Source: Gliomastix tumulicola (lineage: Eukaryota > Ascomycota > Sordariomycetes > Hypocreales > Bionectriaceae). From it: a stretch of DNA of 64,000 nt. Every line of letters begins with the position of its first letter. Position 1 is the stretch's first letter. Below are positions 46,609 to 57,460 of this stretch, one piece after another. The position numbers and the translations under genes were made by a program. The stretch is from the NCBI GenBank assembly GCA_001599755.1, contig BCHX01000002.1:4508330-4572329 (forward strand), in the 5' to 3' direction. A model generated the notes under the pieces. The model searched no databases and had not been told where the DNA came from. It saw nothing but the letters and a program-made list of their open reading frames with translations.

Positions 46609-48145
46609 ATGGTGTTCTACGGCAATCCTATTCTGCCTGCGGCACCCCGTTTCAAGCCGCAATGCACTCATCTCACCATGGTCCGTGTCTATGGCTTTAA
46701 CTTGGCCTGCGACACGTGCCACCGGACGGGCCCCTTTGGCTGGGTGTACTGCTGCACCCAAGACCGCGAGGATATGATCGAGAATTGCATTACCCACGGC
46801 TTCTCTGTACGTTTGATAAATGCCTTCCCTTTCACCACGGCCATCTCGCTCACTCTACTGCCCAGGCTTCGTTCGACGAGCTAGGCGAGTTCATGTCCAC
46901 CAAGCTGCAGGTTCGACCTAGAAGCCCTGCAGCGAGAGCGGACCGGCTCAGCTTTCTCGAGGAGGTCAGTCCCGAAGAGTTCTCAAGCTATCGACCAGAC
47001 CAGATCCGGAAGATCTTGAGACAGCGTGAAGAGGTCCAGTACGCAATTTCGCAGGACACTCTCCAGGATGCGCTGGATTCCCACTCGCCCAGCCAAAGCA
47101 TCAATAGGAGAGGCCATAGCAGGGCAAGCAGCGAGAACTCCAGATCGTGGCTCACAACTTTGGAACGTGAGTGTAAGTATCAGATTTGCCCCGGCTGCCG
47201 CCCAGCCAGTGCAGATCGATCGTTCCTCAGTCTTTCAGGCGTGGCCGATGGGATCATCCAGCCAACTTCGGCTGTTGGATTCGGATTCCATCTCATGGGC
47301 GAGCGGCCGGTGGTGGATGCCGGGATCCTCAAGACGATTAGATGTCGACCAGTCCCACTGGTATGTCGACTGCCACACAGCAAGACTGCGGTTGTTGTGA
47401 TGCTGACCTTTTCCCAGATCCGCAGCCCTGCGCGAAGTTCTAGCGATTCCAGTATCATGGCCATGCTGGGCGACCAGCTTGCCTTGGCAAGCGAGAATGA
47501 TCGTCGGAAGGAAGCCGAGAGCAATAGAGCTGCAAGCGCGCCGCCCAATGGTGATGCCGGAAGGCTGAGACACTCTCCTCGATGCGACAATCTCGCCATC
47601 TTTAGTGATCCGCCGGAAATCCTCCATCACGGCTCCTCCATCCGACCGCCGTGGACGCCTCCTCCGTCTCCCAGTCCCTACGGACAGGAGACTGCGACTG
47701 AGACCCATGCCCTCGGACTTGCCGCAGAGAAAAGTATCGCTAGTGGACGAAGGTGAGACTTTTTACCACTCCCTGATGAGTTCACGTGCACTGACTTGCG
47801 TCAATCAGCTCCAAATCGCTCAAGATGAATATCGGTGTCAGGCATCGGACTCTTAAATCGGTACCATCCAAGTCTGCTCTTGACCGCATCAATCAATCGT
47901 CGAGCACAGAGCCGCATGTGGTCATCCCATATCTGCCCGAGTCTGACTACGATGTCGGGCTGACCCTTCCTTTCAACCCGGTCATGTATGAGCTGGCATG
48001 CATGACGCCCCTCGAACCCCGTGGCACGCCAAATGCAGGTCCACGTGTCAGGGAAGAGTCGGAGCCGGTCCAGGTCGATCACGGTATCGCCATGATGGAG
48101 GAGAGTCTTGAGCTTGGAGTTCCTGATGTTATCACGCAGGTCTAA
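46609..48145 (+). CDS. unknown protein with Cys-pair motifs
   Basis: I do not recognise this family. Exons are 46609-46806, 46866-47360, 47418-47752 and 47809-48145, giving 454 aa; all joins keep frame and have clear GT/AG sites with CTGAC-type branch points. Residues 17-57 contain CDTCHRTGPFGWVYCC and several further Cys, followed at about 174 by CPGCRP, so a zinc-binding module is plausible. The middle is charged (LSFLEEVSPEEFSSYRPDQI), and the C-terminal half is Ser/Pro-rich and probably disordered. Intron 2 is 57 nt with no in-frame stop, so its retention would only add 19 residues. No membrane span or signal peptide is seen. The reading frame through four exons is the main support that it is a real gene. 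Confidence 0.75.
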
Positions 48146-48457
48146 AATGTGTGTCACAAGCAAGGTTTAGAAGGATGACTGGAGCTTGACCTGCGGGTGG
48201 TGCTGGGGCGGTGAATATGGGGCACCCCAGTCCGGAGATTTGTTCCTTGTTGTTCCTTGTTGTGATTGGATGGCGCAGGAGTTTCATACGGCGCAGGAGA
48301 TACCCTTTGGCTGAGTCTTTGTTCGATTATTCCTTGTTTCACTTTTCAAGTCTGCTAGGTTCAAGTAGATGAAAATCACACCCTGTCTATAGCGACCCAA
48401 TCCAATCTGAAGTGATAGAATGTCTATCACGTAAAAAGCGCTGCTACTTTATTCTTT
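48146..48457. other. convergent 3' flanks of the Cys-motif gene and TYR1
   Basis: Short 3' flanks of both genes. On the minus strand an AATAAA (48448-48453) follows a few bases after the TYR1 stop. No gene is seen. Confidence 0.6.
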
Positions 48458-50476
48458 TTATTGCTCGTTCTTCACCGCATCCTCCAGGACCTTCTTCATC
48501 ATCTGGTTGCCAACCACCCGGGCCTGCTCGAACCGCGGCTCGAAGAACTTCTGCGTCCGCTCGAACCTCTGCTCGTAGGTCTGGAAGTGGCCAATGTCCA
48601 CGCACTCGGCCCACGCCCTCGCGGCAAAGGTAAACTCGAGATCGTCGCTGCGGTAGGTCAGATCCGACACGGCGGTCTTGAGCGTCTCCTCTAGCATGTC
48701 GTTGTCGCGGAACAGGTGCTCCGTGACGCCGAGACGCAGACGGAAGAGCGGCGTGCTGCAGATCATGTGGTCGTAGGGGATGATGTCCAGCGCGGCCCAG
48801 CAGTCGACCATGGCGAGCAGCGACAGGTGGTTGTTCGGGCGCGGGGAGTCGTTGGGGCCCGGCGTGCCCAGCGAGAAGGACTCGAGCAGGGACGGCTGGA
48901 GTAGAGGGCGCGACCCCCAGGTGTTGCTCGGCCCAAACACCTTGTCCCGGGCGGCGTGCACGCGGGCGCGCAGGGCGTCGAGGTTGCCCTCGAGCATGAG
49001 CTTGTACACCTCGGTCACGCTGTCGGCGTACTGCTGGATCTGCTTCTTGGCCTCCGGGTTGAGGATGGCGAGCCCCGCGTACACGTGCCACTTCTGCGAG
49101 TAGATGCGCAGCATGGTGTTGATCTTGACGTTCTCGATCCCGCCGACGTAGCGCGTCAGCTCCCAGGGGAACTGGGCGTTGGCGTGCCAGGCTTTGCCCA
49201 TGGACAGGAAGGCGGCGTGGGTGACGGCCTGCGTGTCGGCCGTGATGCGGTCGTGCTCCGCGGCCGAGAGGTAGACGTAGCGCGAGCGGAGGCAGGCGAG
49301 GACGGCCTCGACGGTGTGCAGCGCCGCGTCCGGGGCGCGGTGCTGGATGAGCACGAGGGGCTGGTTGGCCGGGTCGACGGTCGGGCCGTGGAGCGAGTGG
49401 AAGGAGACGATGGACACGTCGGGCGGGAGGTGCTGCTCGAAGGCGCGGATCTCGGGCGACTTGCAGCTCGTGTGGCCGCCGGCGATGGCGCCGAGTTTGG
49501 TAGCTGCACAAGCAACAAAGTGTTCAGCTGAGAAGCACAGTCACATAGAGAGAGAGAGAGAGAAAGGGAGTGGGTGGTATCTGGGCTTTGAGCGTACATG
49601 GGCCGTATTGGGCTATCACTTGGTTAATGACGGCGGCTTCGACGCTGTACATGACGTAGTCGCTTGCGCGGGACACGAGGTGGCCGTTCCGGCATATCTC
49701 TATATTTTTCTATCGACCGATGAAAACGGGGGGAGCTTCAGCTTCTAAGTTCTTTTCTTTTTTTTCTTCTTGTTGTTCCCTCTGAGGCATGGGGGTGCAG
49801 CGCAAATAGAGAACAGCAAAAAAAAAGGAGAACGGGAAAGATCATCAACAACATGGGCTGGGCCGTACATTGCTCGCGTATTGCTCCCGCAGGCTCTCGT
49901 ACTTTTCTTCCCTGTCGCAGGCTAGGACTCTATGAAGGGTGGCCTGGTCAGACCGGTGTGCTCTTCAGCGAGTCGCTCGAGGGTAGGCCTTGAAGTTCGA
50001 AAACTTGTTAGCTTCGAGTCTTGGTAAAAGGACAAGAGGGAGAGGTAGAATGAAGTGAAAAAGAAGGAAATCTTCAGACAAAGTGTTTAATTAAGGTAGC
50101 AAGCGTTTTCATCACTGAAAGCCCGAGCCAGACCCCGGCGACCATAACGGTATCCAGGAAGCCTCGAACAATACTCGAGCCAAATGCGCTCTAGTCATCA
50201 TCGAAAAGGGAGGTTGGAATGTAAAGAAAGGTAGCTTGACTCACCATGTAGAAACCAACACACGAAGTTGGGGTTGCGAACCAGCAAAGCGACGCGGAGC
50301 ATCCCTGCTGTCCAATTCGTGTCCCCCCTTCGAGCCATTCATGATGGGACTTACCTCCAGCCAGCGGCGGTCAATCTGTCGGCATACAGCCTGCCCATGT
50401 CGCCCATACCGATCAGTCCCACGATGAAGTTCTCCATCCCCTGGGGGACGAAGTTCTCGCTGGGCTGAGCAGCCAT
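48458..50476 (-). CDS. TYR1: prephenate dehydrogenase (NADP+), tyrosine biosynthesis
   Basis: This converts prephenate to 4-hydroxyphenylpyruvate, the committed step to tyrosine. Exons are 50476-50355, 49929-49869, 49709-49598 and 49503-48458, giving 446 aa. The NADP-binding GMGDMG is at 23-28 (VGLIGMGDMGRLYADRL). Then come ACDREEKYESL, VSRASDYVMYSVEA, GGHTSCKSPEI, the catalytic-region FHSLHGP and ITADTQAVTHAAFLSMG, all closely matching yeast Tyr1. Three introns lie in the first third. The first is 425 nt, much longer than usual here, and contains a TGACTCA (50237-50243). The third carries an AG/CT microsatellite. The stop codon runs straight into an AAAGAATAAA poly(A)-type signal. The gene is divergent from the RCC1 gene with 396 bases between start codons. 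Confidence 0.96.
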
Positions 50477-50872
50477 TGCGGAAGGGAGGAAAGCGCGTGT
50501 GGGAAGCTCAATGGCCCAACTGTTCACATGCTCGTGCAAGGTAGAAGATCTCCAGCTGAGCCCGCTTCGTAGCGCGGGAGTGGAAGAGAAGTTTTGTCAC
50601 GAGTATTGTGTGAGGAGGGAGGAAAAGGAAAAGAAGAAAAAAGGTCGCAGGGCTGGGGGGTGATAAAAGCTCAGAGGGTGGGGTCCCTGATAAGCGCATA
50701 TCGCCGAAAGCAGCCCCATTATGCATTTAGCCGCTATATCTTCACCCATACAATACAACCGTTCTCGTCCAACGTGCTGCCCGACATCGCTTTTTTCTGT
50801 GTCACGAAAGTCCTCTTGCGACCAGCAGGGCCGAATCCTGCAGATACGACGGCGAGCGCGAGATACTACACA
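50477..50872. other. divergent promoter between TYR1 and ATS1-like gene
   Basis: Compact two-way promoter. The frame of the downstream RCC1 gene is open back to 50594 but without a supported earlier ATG. No other feature is seen. Confidence 0.55.
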
Positions 50873-52003
50873 ATGATAGGCATTTTCGCCCTGGGCTCGA
50901 ATGGCTCCGGACAGCTCGGCGTGGGTCACCAGGACGACACCTGCATCCGCACCGAATCCTCATTCTCCCCCTCCTCGCCCAAAGAACCCGTCATCCGGGT
51001 TGCCGCCGGCGGGAACCACACGCTGCTGCTCACGCAGGACGGGCTTGTGTACTCGGCTGGCCAGAGCGAGAGTGGCGCCTGCGGGCCAGGGTCTGGCCGA
51101 CGGGCGAGGGATGTGTTCAGCCGCCTCGTCCTAAGCGAGGAGGAGGACCCTGGGGCCGCCACCGCCGCTTCCGGCTCTGTGGCGCTGATTGCTGCTACGT
51201 GGGAAGCTTCCCTCCTCGTCAAGAGAGACGGCAGAGGGCTGAACACCAGACTGTACAGCATAGGTGCGGGGAGCAAAGGGGAGCTCGGGCTTGGCGAGTC
51301 CAGAACGATGACACGCTCTGCTGTCCCGGTCCCTGGGTTTCCGCCCGCCGGGACGGAGATTGTGGATATCCACGCCTGCATGGATCACGCAGTCGCAGTC
51401 CTGAGCAATGGCGACGCCTACGCATGGGGCAACTGCCGCAAAGGCCAGGCCGGCGGACCCGCGGGCGTCTTGGTCGGCGTCGTGCACGCCCCTCGCAAGA
51501 TCGAAGGGGTAAGCTTCCCCGTGGTCAGGGCCGTGTGCACCAAGGAGACGAGCGTGCTCTTCGGCGCGTCTGGATCTGGGCGCATGGCCGTGCTCGGGTC
51601 GGACAAGTGGTCGCTGCGCTCGAGGGCGCCGGAGCATGTGCCTACGTGGAGGGACGTCGGGGCCAGCTGGGGCGGGATTTACATACTCACGGAGGAGAAC
51701 CGCATCCTGGCTTGGGGGAGAAATGACCACGAGCAGCTCCCGCCGCCGTCTCTGCCGCCTGTGGACATGATGGCTGTTGGGAGTGAGCATGTGGTGGCAC
51801 GGACTGAGGACGGCAGTGTCGTTGCATGGGGCTGGGGCGAGCATGGCAACTGTGGGCAAGAGTTTGACAGCAGCAGCGTCAAAGGCGACAGATACAATGC
51901 CATTGCGTCGAATCCGATACAGGAACTCAATTCACGGTCCCTCGTGGGAACTATCGGTGCCGGTTGTGCTACCAGCTGGATATGCCTCGCACCTAAAGAC
52001 TGA
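50873..52003 (+). CDS. RCC1-repeat protein, ATS1/KTI13-like
   Basis: A single exon of 376 aa. The start IGIFALGSNGSGQLGVGHQDD is very close in form to yeast Ats1/Kti13, a small seven-bladed RCC1 propeller that works with Kti11/Dph3 in diphthamide synthesis and Elongator-dependent tRNA modification. RCC1 signatures recur: AAGGNHTLLLTQDGLVYSAG, IGAGSKGELGLG, DHAVAVLSNGDAYAWGNCRKGQ, AWGRNDHEQL, and SEHVVARTEDGSVVAWGWGEHGNCG. The protein is shorter than the RanGEF RCC1 and lacks its N-terminal nuclear tail. The upstream sequence stays in frame, but the first good ATG is at 50873, directly before the conserved start. It is convergent with RAD9, 58 bases apart. Confidence 0.88.
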   Translation: MIGIFALGSNGSGQLGVGHQDDTCIRTESSFSPSSPKEPVIRVAAGGNHTLLLTQDGLVYSAGQSESGACGPGSGRRARDVFSRLVLSEEEDPGAATAASGSVALIAATWEASLLVKRDGRGLNTRLYSIGAGSKGELGLGESRTMTRSAVPVPGFPPAGTEIVDIHACMDHAVAVLSNGDAYAWGNCRKGQAGGPAGVLVGVVHAPRKIEGVSFPVVRAVCTKETSVLFGASGSGRMAVLGSDKWSLRSRAPEHVPTWRDVGASWGGIYILTEENRILAWGRNDHEQLPPPSLPPVDMMAVGSEHVVARTEDGSVVAWGWGEHGNCGQEFDSSSVKGDRYNAIASNPIQELNSRSLVGTIGAGCATSWICLAPKD

Positions 52004-52061
52004 CACTCATTACTTCCTCCCTCCCCTATACCGTTGCATCGTGACGCGACCAGCCACCCCT

Positions 52062-53772
52062 TTAGTCGGGAAAGAGAGCCAGAGTCTTGACGTCCGATAG
52101 TTTCTGTGTCGGCTCCAGGTACGAAGCCTGGCTGTAGTCGTTCCCGTCGGTTGCCTCCTGTGGCTGTACGGCCTGTCCTTGATCGGGACGGCTTAGATGT
52201 CGAACAGGGGGGTTCTAGGCATTTTTGTCAGCTTGGCCACCGTCTTCACAGTGAGATACAGTAAACTCACAGGAGTCGCGTTGTGATCCCACTCGAGACG
52301 CGCATTATCCTCTTCCTCCTCATCTTCATCCCTGACAGGCTCCCATCCGCCCTCGTCGTCCACGAACAAGCTCTCGGACCGAAGTGTCGATGGCGGCATC
52401 TGCTGCGTCGCACGCTGCTGAGTCGGCCGAAGGTCAAAGGCCCCCAGGCGCGATGCGCTCGCCCTCATGTTGCTCAGCTGCGGCGTCAAGTTAGGTACAG
52501 GCCGCGCCGAAGCGGGAGGTGGCGGCGGCGGCGGCGGCGGTCGTGGCTCCGGTGCTGGAGTCTGTGTCTGCGCCTGTGTCTGTGCTTGTGGCTGCGCCTG
52601 TGGTTCGGTGGCTGGCGCCTCGCTCGGGGCGACGCTGGTCCTACGCGAGGCCGCCTCGAGTCTTGGTCCGTTGCTCGGCTGCGGCGCCGCTGCCGCCGCC
52701 GACTTACCGCGCTTCTTCGTCTTCTGCGCCGGGTTGCTGCCGCGCTCGCCGACGGTCATGATGAGGAACTCGCAGGTGATGGCGTCGCCCGAGTACGTGA
52801 GCTGGATGGGGCGCGCGGGGAGGGAGTAGCGGGCCGAGACGTCGTTGCCCGTGATGCCGGCGTGCTGGATGATGGCGCGGAAGTCCTTGACGGATATGAC
52901 GATGTGTAGTTTGTCCTCGACATCGATGTCGTCGAACTCGTCCGTCTCGACGGCGATGGACGTCTGAAGGGGCTTCTTCAAGACAGCTAGCCCCTAGTTA
53001 GCAGCAATCCCTGCCGGTCATAATGATATCAAAGCTCACCATCCTCGCTCACGGTCTTCTCGCTAAAACACGTAAAGTTGACATGATCTCCATCCGTGTT
53101 GATATCCAGGAACTCGATCCCTGGCCCAAAGTGATCCATGAGCTGCCTCAGCGTCCGCGACGAGATGGTCCAGTGGTGCGGCGCGTCCTGTCTGTTGAAC
53201 TTGGCGTGCACAGGCACCGCGACCTCGAAAGGCAGGTGGTGCGTGGACGTGAGGCCGTTTCTGAAGATGATTCGTACAATCAGGCGGCTCTTGGAGCCGT
53301 CGCCGTCCTCGACCGCCACGTCGCAGCGGTCAATAAGAGTCTGTTTGTCCGCATCACGTGCGGCCTCGACGCTCGTACGGCTGCGAAACAGGGAGATCAA
53401 TGCCTTAACCACAAAGATTAGCTTTCCTCGCTTAGATTGCAACGGCAAGAAATCAGCGCACTCGCCCTGATGAAGAGGGTGCAGTAGAACCTCTCGCGGA
53501 ACTGGCCGCCGCCCTGGTACTGGTACCGCGAGAAGAACTTGTTCGTGGCGAACCTGACGCTCGCGTAGGCCGACTTGGACGTATTGAGTGTCGTCAGAAC
53601 AAACTATAGAAGTCAGAAGTCCGGAGCATAGCAAAAATGTCTAATCGTAGTATCTCACAGAGTCCTTGCGTGCCTCCACAGACACATCGTCGCTGAACTT
53701 GTTCAGGCAGATCAGGGCGTCGCGGAAGGCAGCTACGCCGTCCTCACTGAGCGTAAAGCTCAGTATCGCCAT
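52062..53772 (-). CDS. RAD9: DNA-damage checkpoint clamp subunit Rad9
   Basis: Part of the Rad9-Hus1-Rad1 sliding clamp that recruits TopBP1/Cut5 and activates the ATR/Mec1 kinase. Exons are 53772-53659, 53603-53466, 53403-53040, 52986-52271 and 52214-52062, giving 494 aa. The PCNA-like part (about 1-280) starts AILSFTLSEDGVAAFRDAL and includes FFSRYQYQ and HHWTISSRTLRQLMDHFGPGIEF. The C-terminal tail (about 290-494) is Pro/Gln-rich and acidic, with SEP/SQ-type sites. The last intron (52270-52215) shifts the frame and produces the tail ending EPTQKLSDVKTLALFPD; reading through it would end early at LFDI, 52193. Intron 2 (53465-53404) uses a GC donor (AGG|GCGAGT); no GT donor here keeps the frame. 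Family is clear from the whole set of motifs. Confidence 0.93.
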
Positions 53773-54201
53773 CGTCGCTCAGGATAGTGTGATCGGTGCA
53801 CATTGAAAACCGAGGCAATTCCACCTCATATTTCATGAGGACTGTGTACCGGCTTGAACAGATGAGTGATGATGGGCAATTATCGTGAACGAAGAGACGG
53901 AATTCACGAGGAAGTCGCGGAGGTGGGTCCGCCATCTTTCTGGATGGCTCCACATTCGCATTTACAGGCAAAGACAAGAGAGAGAGTCCCGTTCAGGTAT
54001 GAGGATATTAGGTCGAATAGATTAAGGCTATCTGCGAAATGCAAAACTGTTGGTCATAGCAACGTCGAATCATGCCAATGCAAAGAGCACTTGAATGCTC
54101 CGTTATTCTTTAATTCCCCCATCTCCAAACTCCTGCTCGTGTTCGATCGAGTGTGCTTGTTTCGAGAGGCGCAAAGTGTAGGGTAGGTAGGTCAGACTCG
54201 C
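53773..54201. other. RAD9 promoter and 3' flank of the small gene
   Basis: A 429-bp region upstream of RAD9. No gene or repeat is seen. Confidence 0.55.
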
Positions 54202-54330
54202 TCAGTGCCTGAAGCAGCTGAAGCGGCCGAGGGAGAATCGCCAGGGTCCTCGCTTGACGCCGTGCCTGTTGACGTTGACGCTGGTGCCGAAGTGACGGGT
54301 GCCGACGCCCTTGTGGTAGAAGAGACCCAT
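54202..54330 (-). CDS. putative 42-aa basic protein
   Basis: The frame runs from ATG at 54330 to TGA at 54202. The product has Gly, Arg and His throughout (GVGTRHFGTSVNVNRHGVKR, then GPWRFSLGRFSCFRH). It is faintly like the N-terminal pattern of DUF4236, but I do not claim membership. Support comes from the composition and from a well-formed intron just upstream in the presumed leader (54436-54373). A second frame of 86 codons overlaps on the same strand but is low-complexity Thr/Ser and starts inside sequence before that intron. Its promoter would lie in 54440-55035. Confidence is modest because 42 codons can be open by chance. Confidence 0.45.
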   Translation of the reverse strand: MGLFYHKGVGTRHFGTSVNVNRHGVKRGPWRFSLGRFSCFRH

Positions 54331-54372
54331 GGTGGTGGTTGCGTTGGTGGTTGGCAGTTGGAATTTAAAGTG

Positions 54373-54436
54373 CTGATGGTGGTGTTAGTGGTGGTGGTGG
54401 TGGTGGTGGTGCTTCTGGTGCTATAACTGGACTTAC
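54373..54436 (-). other. predicted 5'-UTR intron of the 42-aa gene
   Basis: Donor GTAAGT at 54436-54431, branch point CACTAACA near 54390-54383, acceptor ATCAG ending at 54373, giving 64 nt. All three elements are close to consensus. An ACC repeat lies in the middle. The acceptor is 42 bases before the ATG. Confidence 0.5.
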
Positions 54437-54440
54437 GTGA

Positions 54441-55035
54441 TGATATTCCCAACGAATGGAAGTGGTGTAGAAGGTGTCAAGGGGGTTTATTCTCTAGAGA
54501 GTAGATGTGAAATGAAGAATAGAACTATTTCTCCAAGGGCAGATCCCGTCCTTTTTGTTCCTGGGAAGGACGAGATCACAGCTTCCAAGTCTTGGAGCCA
54601 TGACGTACGCTGCTGTGGCGGTGCGTCACACACAAAGAAATCTGGGGAGCCACATTTGCGCCACAAGCGCCCGTTCGTCACCTAAAATCACCACCAGCCA
54701 TCCACCAACTGCGTCACTGCCAACCAGCCTCCCACTTCCCGGTTCATCAAGGCCCGGGATCAACAAAGGGGATCTTCCCTGCTCCACTCGACTCGTCATG
54801 CAGCTCATCGGAGGATCAAGTAAGGTTATATTTGTGTTGACGCACCGCCTCCCCCCCCTGCTTGACATCACGGCATGCTGAGCGTGTGCGATCTAGTGGC
54901 TCAGCATGATCTGCCGGGACGACGTGGCGGTTTGCCTTCTCCTTAGTAGCAATAGGACGATCGCCCCTCGCGACTCCGATCGAGGGGCGACTACAACACG
55001 ATACACAGGCAGCATGGGCTAGACTGTGTAGCCCG
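54441..55035. other. intergenic between the small gene and chitinase
   Basis: Should contain the promoter of the 42-aa gene and the chitinase 3' UTR. A short inverted repeat is visible near 54958-54990 (CGATCGCCCCTC and GAGGGGCGA). No gene is seen. Confidence 0.5.
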
Positions 55036-56321
55036 CTAGACCGTGTAGTCCGCCCCTCCTCCGCCGGCCTGAGAGGCCTCACCTCCATCACCAGTGCGAA
55101 GCTCGTCGTACCCCGATGCCACCAGACTCAACCCATCGTCCCGATCGCCGGCGGCGGTCCAGTAGAACAGCCCCCCGAGCGTGTTCTCCTTGACATACCG
55201 CGCCTTGATGGCCACCGTCTGCGGGATATCAAAAGATACGAACCCGTTGCCGCCCTCCTCGTCCACGACGCTCGCCGTCCCGAGTTTCTCGTCGACGTCT
55301 GCCCGCGTGAGCCATTCCTCGGGCAGCGTGTTGTACTCCATCTCCCCGCCCTGCATGAACTCCTCCGTCGGCCCCCGCGCTGAAGGGAAGAAGCGTGCGT
55401 AGGCGGGCACGCCGACGAGGATCTTGGGAGCTGGGAAGCCGTGCGACAGGACATACTCGACGCCGCGTGCGATTGACTTCTCTTGTGGGTATAGCTCTCC
55501 TAGGTCTCGGCTGCGTAGCTGGGCGTGGTGGCCGGCGGCCTTGCTCCAGGCGCCGCTGAAGTCGTATGCCATCAGATTGAGAAAGGTGACGGCGTTGCCC
55601 AGCTCGGCGAGATCGATGTTCTTCAGGCAGTACTCTCCCGTGGGAAGCGCCGTGCTCAGGATATAGCGATCCTCAGGCATGGCCTGCCGGAGGTCCTGCA
55701 TCAAGAGCAGGAAGTTGGCGCCATCCTCCGGCGTCTTGGGATGCTCCCAGTCAACTAACGAGGCAGGTGTCAGCGCATTCCAATTCCCATTTGGCATCAA
55801 CGCGCGCTCCAGTGCAAGATGGCGGGAGACTCACTGTCAATGCCGTCGAAGCAGTGTCTGTCGCAGAACTCGACAAGTTCGCGGGCGAGAGTGCTCCGTG
55901 CCTCTGGATTTCCAGCGAGGGCAGGGAACGGGCCGCTTCCGGAGCCGCCTCCAACTGATATGATCGTCTTGACGTGTGGGTTGCGCTGCTTGAGGGCTGC
56001 GAGGGCCGCTAGGCAGCCTTCGTAGCCGTCGATGTCCTTCTTTAGGTCGCAGAAATCGTCGAGATGCTGGGGGGATCTGCGTCAGCGGCCTGCTTTCTTC
56101 ATTTTATGTCTGGCTCTCACCTTGATCGTTCCATCGCTTTCATCGTTGAGCCTGGAAGATGCAGGTTAGAAAAGCAGAGCAATCACAGGCATGGCGTGTG
56201 TCCTTGCCTACCTGAGGAACGCATAAAAGACATGCGTCACTGCGTCGGCTTGGATGCAGGAAGGTGTCTGGCCTTTGTAGGCTCGCCAGGATGGGTAGTA
56301 GACTGCGTTGGCGAGTGTCAT
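55036..56321 (-). CDS. GH18 chitinase, intracellular (no signal peptide)
   Basis: Hydrolyses chitin, probably in cell-wall turnover or autolysis. Exons are 56321-56212, 56151-56121, 56066-55835 and 55754-55036, giving 363 aa. The catalytic DxxDxDxE motif is FDGIDIDWE with Asp121, Asp124, Asp126 and the proton-donor Glu128; it forms across intron 3. Other family blocks are VYYPSWRAYKGQTP at the start, KTIISVGGGSGSGPF, LNLMAYDFSGAW and the C-terminal GGLFYWTAAGDRD. There is no secretion signal and no chitin-binding module, so it fits the ChiB-like intracellular class (subgroup A). The tail after the barrel is Gly-rich and short. Confidence 0.95.
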
Positions 56322-56936
56322 GGTGTTGGCAATAGAGAATGGGGTGGTAAACTAGGAGATATCGAGGCTGGAGTAATGATGCACAAGCAGAGATTGAATG
56401 TAATAGAAGGGCAAGATGCTGCCTTCCTGATTTTCCCTATCATAAGTTGTACCTAGGTTGGGTAGGTATTGGGTCGAGATGTCGAAAGCTGACGAAAGGT
56501 GTCGGGACGATCTTTGTTACACAGCATGCGCGCCCCGGATATGGTTGGCTGTCCACTTCACGCGTGGCATGCTGCGTCTGGTGCTTACGGAGCACTCGTA
56601 TCGCGGAAAGAAATTCTATGGGATTGACCATCGCTCCCCAAGGAAGTCTCGATGTCTTGTCCCCTGCGCCGGGGAGGGGAAGGCAAGTGCGATGTACAAA
56701 ATGCTCTATCAAGCGGCGTCTTCGGGCCATGGCCTGGCTAAGTACTTATGTAGCAAAAACATGCATTCTTGAATCATGTATCAATGAATCTGAGCATCAC
56801 CTCTAGGTCATCAGGCCGTGAAGACCGTCTCCCGCATCCTCTACTTCTAATCGATACGGTGGTTACCGTGGTGCAGTCTGCCCTCTGCCCTCCCTCCGGC
56901 CTCTCTCCGACCATCGTTACTGCGGGAAATGGCCCC
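56322..56936. other. chitinase promoter and AsnRS 3' flank
   Basis: Between two minus-strand genes. No gene is seen, and the small plus-strand frames here are unsupported. Confidence 0.55.
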
Positions 56937-57428
56937 TTAAGGTGTGCATCTGCCCATGAAACGGGGATACAAGCACGCCTCACGCACAGTCCAGAGCTTC
57001 ATCAGCCAAGCAAGGAATCTAGAACACACAAACACGTCAGGCTCGAGAGTCACACACACAGCGGGGGAATCAAATGACAAAAAAAAAGACTCACCTCTCC
57101 TCGCCAAGACCGTACCCTCCGTGCGGGGAGGAGCCGTATTTGCGCTGATCGAGGTACCAGAAGTACCCCGTGGGGTCGATCTCCTCGCGCTTGTAGGCGG
57201 CCAGGAGCTCCTCGTAGTCCCAGATCCTCATGCTGCCGCCGACGACCTCGCCGACGCCGGGGAGGAGGACGTCGACCGACTCGGTGACGCGCTTGTCGTC
57301 CTCGGCGCGCTGCATGTAGAAGGACTTGATCTCGACGGGGAAGTGGGTGAGGAGGATGGGGCGGTTGATCTCGTCGGTCATCTGGCGCTCAGCGGCCTCG
57401 GGGCTACGGACACACACAAAAGTCAGTT

Positions 57429-57460
<32 letters not shown>

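Noticed and set aside
52193..52270. RAD9 reading through to a stop at 52193
   Set aside because: The readthrough tail looks random, whereas the GT-AG splice yields a longer, protein-like C-terminus in frame.
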